DNA from: Neobacillus drentensis NBRC 102427
GTDB taxonomy: Bacteria; Bacillota; Bacilli; Bacillales; Cytobacillaceae
Direction of reading: 5' to 3'
Length of the DNA: 58,218 bases
Assembly (NCBI RefSeq): GCF_001591445.1
Contig: NZ_BCUX01000031.1
Span: forward strand, 1-58,218
The notes under the pieces were generated by a model, which had not been told where the DNA came from, did no database searches, and worked only from the letters and a program-made list of their open reading frames with translations. The translations under genes and the position numbers were made by a program. Positions 58,185-58,218 of this stretch are shown piece after piece (position 1 is the stretch's first letter; every line of letters starts with the position of its first letter).

Positions 58185-58218
58185 TGTGAGGTGCAAAACG
58201 GTTAATCACAAACCTAAT

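Overview
The window is a stretch of chromosome from a Bacillaceae bacterium (Firmicutes). Gene order follows the ctsR to kbaA region of Bacillus subtilis almost gene for gene. The proteins are close to, but not identical with, the B. subtilis versions as I remember them. DNA is AT-rich, ribosome-binding sites are strong GGAGG types, TTG and GTG starts are common (mcsB, sigH, rplK, rpoB, rpoC, rpsC, rplE, adk, rpsI, cwlD, kbaA), and sporulation genes (sigH, disA, cwlD, gerD, kbaA) are present. A Neobacillus-like or similar genus is plausible, but I cannot fix the species from this sequence alone.

Layout. 1-436: gene-free, with a terminator and then the ctsR promoter and its CtsR operator. 437-5005: class III heat-shock operon ctsR-mcsA-mcsB-clpC. 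5217-7676: radA-disA. 7885-10168: PIN/TRAM membrane protein (yacL) and ispD-ispF. 10237-15941: gltX, then a cysteine T-box leader controlling cysE-cysS-mrnC-rlmB-rae1. 16011-17828: sigH, rpmG, secE, nusG. 18062-28662: rplK-rplA, rplJ-rplL behind an L10 leader, an RsmC-like methyltransferase, and rpoB-rpoC. 28798-33531: str operon (rplGB-rpsL-rpsG-fusA-tuf). 33981-48130: S10-spc-alpha ribosomal superoperon with secY, adk, infA, rpmJ and rpoA. 48420-51651: ECF transporter energy-coupling module and truA. 51906-52756: rplM-rpsI behind an L13 leader. 52757-53063: terminators and a 52-bp tandem repeat. 53064-53978, minus strand: a NERD-domain protein, the one accessory-looking gene. 54175-58165: ybaK-like gene, cwlD, salA, gerD (minus strand) and kbaA.

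Most of the window makes and runs the transcription and translation machinery. Around it sit proteolysis control, tRNA charging, rRNA modification, isoprenoid precursor synthesis, cofactor uptake and spore germination. Regulation visible in the sequence includes a consensus CtsR operator, a Cys T-box with a TGC specifier, L10 and L13 leaders, a structured leader before rpsJ, and many near-consensus sigma-A promoters.

The main anomalies are: (1) the methionine aminopeptidase gene expected between adk and infA is reduced to a short frameshifted remnant, probably followed by a remnant of the KOW-domain gene; (2) a 3-unit, 52-bp tandem repeat with a palindromic core lies between rpsI and the NERD gene; (3) a dispersed stem-loop repeat occurs in four intergenic spaces; (4) terminator-like hairpins sit inside the nusG and rpoB leaders. 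I see no prophage, insertion sequence, CRISPR array, defence island or clearly new multi-gene system.
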